A DNA stretch of 6,744 nucleotides from Thermomicrobiales bacterium (GTDB lineage: Bacteria; Chloroflexota; Chloroflexia; Thermomicrobiales; UBA6265): contig JAICJJ010000161.1 of assembly GCA_025928535.1 (NCBI GenBank), positions 1-6,744 of the forward strand, in the 5' to 3' direction. This document shows, in pieces, positions 4,886 to 6,744 of the stretch. The translations under genes and the position numbers were made by a program. The notes under the pieces are model-generated. The model was given only the letters and a program-made list of their open reading frames with translations, was not told the DNA's origin and did not search any database. Within the stretch, counting starts at the first letter, position 1, and each line of letters starts with the position of its first letter.

Positions 4886-5290
4886 ATGGACCCCGAACGG
4901 TTCGATCGGTTGTCCAGGTCGATGCTCGTGCGCCGCGGCGCGTTGCGGGCGATCGTCGGGTCGGCGGGCGTCGGCGTCCTCGGCCTGTTCGGCAGCCCGG
5001 TGGCGGCGCGCGCCCAACACCCCCGCCGCTGTCCGCGCCCGCCGACCTGCCCCGGCGCCTGCGCCAGTCCGTGCCAATTTTGTCTGACCCGGGCGGCGGG
5101 GCCGCCGTTGTGCGCCGGCCAACTGGAGCAGAACTGCGCCTTGCCCTGCGCCTCCGACAACGATTGCCTCGGCACGGACAACCGCCCGTATTGCGTCACG
5201 ACCGTTGTGGTCCTGCAGACGGGTCAGGTCGCCAACCCATGTCAAACGACGGAGGGCCGATGCACCGGAGCGACTCCATGCATGATGTGA
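4886..5290 (+). CDS. Tat-exported cysteine-rich protein with a distinct cysteine pattern
   Basis: A 134-residue protein of unknown function. MDPERFDRLSRSMLVRRGAL has the same RFDRLxR n-region as the minus-strand paralogues, then a twin arginine (16-17), a hydrophobic core (22-38) and ARA-Q at 41-44, a good signal peptidase site. The mature region has 13 cysteines (C49, C55, C59, C63, C66, C76, C84, C88, C94, C103, C119, C126, C132). Unlike its relatives it has no CC pair, and it begins with a Pro-rich, closely spaced set (RRCPRPPTCPGACASPCQFC). It ends almost at the last cysteine (PCMM). The leader is thus shared while the body is unrelated. The start follows GGAGGT (4875-4880) by five bases. 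No convincing promoter was found. The downstream neighbour is convergent. Confidence 0.85.
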   Translation: MDPERFDRLSRSMLVRRGALRAIVGSAGVGVLGLFGSPVAARAQHPRRCPRPPTCPGACASPCQFCLTRAAGPPLCAGQLEQNCALPCASDNDCLGTDNRPYCVTTVVVLQTGQVANPCQTTEGRCTGATPCMM

Positions 5291-5355
5291 TCGCCACAAC
5301 GACGGCACGCTTCGCCAGGACCCATGGCCTGGTCTGGAGTTCGTAGCGGAGTTCC

Positions 5356-5372
5356 CGCGGCGCGACGCCGCG
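5356..5372 (+). terminator. possible hairpin between convergent genes
   Basis: CGCGGCG, a three-base CGA loop and CGCCGCG form a perfect 7-base-pair stem 65 bases past the stop at 5290, followed by TCTGCTC. It could serve the plus-strand gene. The rest of the 255-base gap 5291-5545 shows no gene or other clear signal. Confidence 0.3.
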
Positions 5373-5545
5373 TCTGCTCGCGGCGGCCATCCACCCTGGC
5401 GGCCTTGGCGCGGCAGTGGCCACGCCGCGGCGCTCCGAGCGGAAGCGGCAGCGATGCAATTACGTCCGGACACAGCGCGCCGCACAGCGTGTCGTTCTCG
5501 AGACCGACCTCACGTCCTCCGGCGATTCCGCCCGGCCGGCTCGCC

Positions 5546-6744
5546 TCATGACGGGGGCGTCGCGTCGGCGGCCGGAGCGGTCGTCAAGTCGGCGACGCGG
5601 ACGACCAGCACGCTCGCCGCGTCGCCGCCGATCGCGGTCGTTTTCGCGCTCCAGCCGCTCGAGAACATCGCCGCCTCGCCCGCCAGCAGCACCACCGGCG
5701 CGGGACCCGCCGGCGGATCGACGTCCGCCAGCCGTTGCTCCATTGACGGCATCGAGGTCAGAGCGGAACTCCCTGTCGTGGGCGGGCGATCGGCCGACGC
5801 CGGCCCGCCCATCGCGGACGGGCGCGGATGGGCGCCCGGCATCGGAATCGGACCCTGCGGCGAGCGATCGACCAGCAACATGCCGGAGAGGGGGAGGAGT
5901 CCTTCGATGCCGTCGATCCGGCGCACCGGGATCGTCTGCGCGGCGGAGAGCGGCAGCCAGGCGAGTGAGAGCGTCCGCGCCGTCGGCGTCAGGGTCACGT
6001 CGCTTTCCGAGCCGACGATCTCGGTGAACGCGCCGCTCCCACGCGGCATGCGTTTCCCGATGAATCCCCCGTTGTAGATCGACAGCAGGTCGGGCACGGC
6101 TGGCGTCCCGGAATATTCGGTTCCGAACAGGTCACCGATGGAGTACGCGAGCACGCCGAACGCCGTCGCCGGGTCGTTGCCGCCGTTGCGCAGCGAATGC
6201 GCCACCCCCGGCGGAATGGCGAGCGCGTCGCCCGGCCGGAGGACGATCGTCTGACCACCTGGCGCGGTCGGCTTCCAGACCGCCGGCGTCTGGCCGGCCG
6301 GCGCGTACGACGCCGCGCCTTGCAGCGAAACGGTCAGGCTGCCGGCGGCGCCAACTAGCAGGTGCGGCCAGGGGCCTTGCAAATCGTCGATCGCCGCGCC
6401 GCCCGGCAAATCGAAGCGGGCGACGCCGACATGCCGGGCGCCGTTCCAGAATCCGATCGACACCGGCGGCAAGGCGCGCGCGAGGCGATTCGCGTCGTCG
6501 AGGGGCCAGTATTCGGCGATCCGTCCGTCCACGAAGCGGAACAATTCGGTTCCGGCCGCGAGCGCCGGCGGCCCCGCCACCGGCAGGCCGGGAATGCCGG
6601 CTGTGCCGTTCATCGTGACCTGAACGGCGGCGCGGTCGCCCGCGACGATGACCTCGTCGGCGACCAGCCGGGCGTCGGGCGACGCAGCGCGCAACGCCGC
6701 CCGCCCCGGCGCCAGCGGTGCCGGGTCGTCGCCGGCGCGCGCCC
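5546..6744 (-). CDS. SnoaL-like/cupin fusion protein, N-terminus outside window
   Basis: A frame open to the right edge; 398 residues are visible. Residues about 1-88 look like the second half of a SnoaL-like domain (PDARLVADEVIVAGDRAAV, then FRFVDGRIAEYW), a fold used by polyketide cyclases and many unassigned proteins. Residues about 100-205 form a cupin barrel with the textbook second motif, GDALAIPPGVAHSLRN at 171-186, giving one probable metal-ligand histidine (182). The first cupin motif lacks the usual HxH...E. A second barrel (about 255-385) with no such histidines is interrupted by a Pro-rich loop near 295-348, so at most one metal site exists and that site is incomplete. The role is unknown; a sugar, small-molecule or sensory function is possible. 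A TTG at 6694 could start translation, but the frame and SnoaL similarity continue upstream. Confidence 0.75.
   Translation of the reverse strand, partial: ARAGDDPAPLAPGRAALRAASPDARLVADEVIVAGDRAAVQVTMNGTAGIPGLPVAGPPALAAGTELFRFVDGRIAEYWPLDDANRLARALPPVSIGFWNGARHVGVARFDLPGGAAIDDLQGPWPHLLVGAAGSLTVSLQGAASYAPAGQTPAVWKPTAPGGQTIVLRPGDALAIPPGVAHSLRNGGNDPATAFGVLAYSIGDLFGTEYSGTPAVPDLLSIYNGGFIGKRMPRGSGAFTEIVGSESDVTLTPTARTLSLAWLPLSAAQTIPVRRIDGIEGLLPLSGMLLVDRSPQGPIPMPGAHPRPSAMGGPASADRPPTTGSSALTSMPSMEQRLADVDPPAGPAPVVLLAGEAAMFSSGWSAKTTAIGGDAASVLVVRVADLTTAPAADATPPS

Noticed and set aside
4666..5199. N-terminal extension of the PP-loop protein to 5199
   Set aside because: The extension is antisense to the exported gene at 4886-5290, is low-complexity, and a good ribosome binding site lies just before the MM start at 4668/4665.
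4820..5485. 221-residue minus-strand frame over the last exported gene
   Set aside because: It is antisense to the 13-cysteine gene, which has a signal peptide and a ribosome binding site; the shadow frame has neither.
6692..6694. TTG as the start of the SnoaL/cupin gene
   Set aside because: The frame is open to the window edge and the SnoaL-like similarity begins upstream, so the true start is probably outside.
1..6744. tRNA, rRNA, CRISPR array, insertion sequence or phage genes
   Set aside because: No regularly spaced repeats, transposase motifs, terminal inverted repeats or structured RNA signatures were seen on either strand.

Overview
The window is a G+C-rich stretch from a bacterial chromosome. 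It has strong purine-rich ribosome binding sites, sigma70-like promoters and a run of small twin-arginine (Tat) signal proteins that are extremely rich in cysteine. Proteins beginning with an RFDxLxR segment followed by a twin-arginine signal and a cysteine-rich body are, to my knowledge, typical of Chloroflexota, especially the Thermomicrobia. I therefore favour that group, but this is inference; no rRNA or other marker gene is present.

Layout. On the minus strand, three tandem paralogues read leftward: a 3'-truncated one (1-237), a 229-residue one (531-1220) and a 224-residue one (1580-2254). The two complete ones carry 28 mature cysteines each, which align one to one. Divergently, on the plus strand, lie two smaller exported proteins: 2539-2892 (12 cysteines) and 3066-3443 (13 cysteines). 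Both show two successive cysteine-knot-like (knottin-like) six-cysteine frameworks. Convergent with these, on the minus strand (3460-4665), is a 401-residue PP-loop (adenine nucleotide alpha hydrolase-like) protein with a QueC-like cysteine cluster. A sixth exported cysteine-rich protein with an unrelated cysteine pattern follows on the plus strand (4886-5290). The window ends inside a minus-strand gene (5546-6744, N-terminus missing) that joins a SnoaL-like domain to one clear and one degenerate cupin domain.

Regulation. Four of the cysteine-rich genes have a recognisable promoter of the same build: a TTGACG or TTGACA -35 box, a 16-17 base spacer, a -10 hexamer, and then about 74-84 bases to the start codon. 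In each of these four, an inverted repeat lies in the spacer or over the -35 box, but its sequence differs from gene to gene. The genes therefore look individually transcribed, not an operon. A 15-base-pair perfect inverted repeat after the gene at 2539-2892 probably separates it from the next promoter.

How they may work together. The six exported proteins share an N-terminal n-region and a Tat-like signal but diverge in the mature part, as expected of a family that delivers different cysteine-stabilised domains to the cell surface. No partner (protease, modifying enzyme, receptor) is visible in the window, and the PP-loop and cupin genes are not obviously linked to them. Apart from the promoters, hairpins and short repeats listed, the intergenic gaps hold nothing I recognise. 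There are no RNA genes, CRISPR arrays or transposons.
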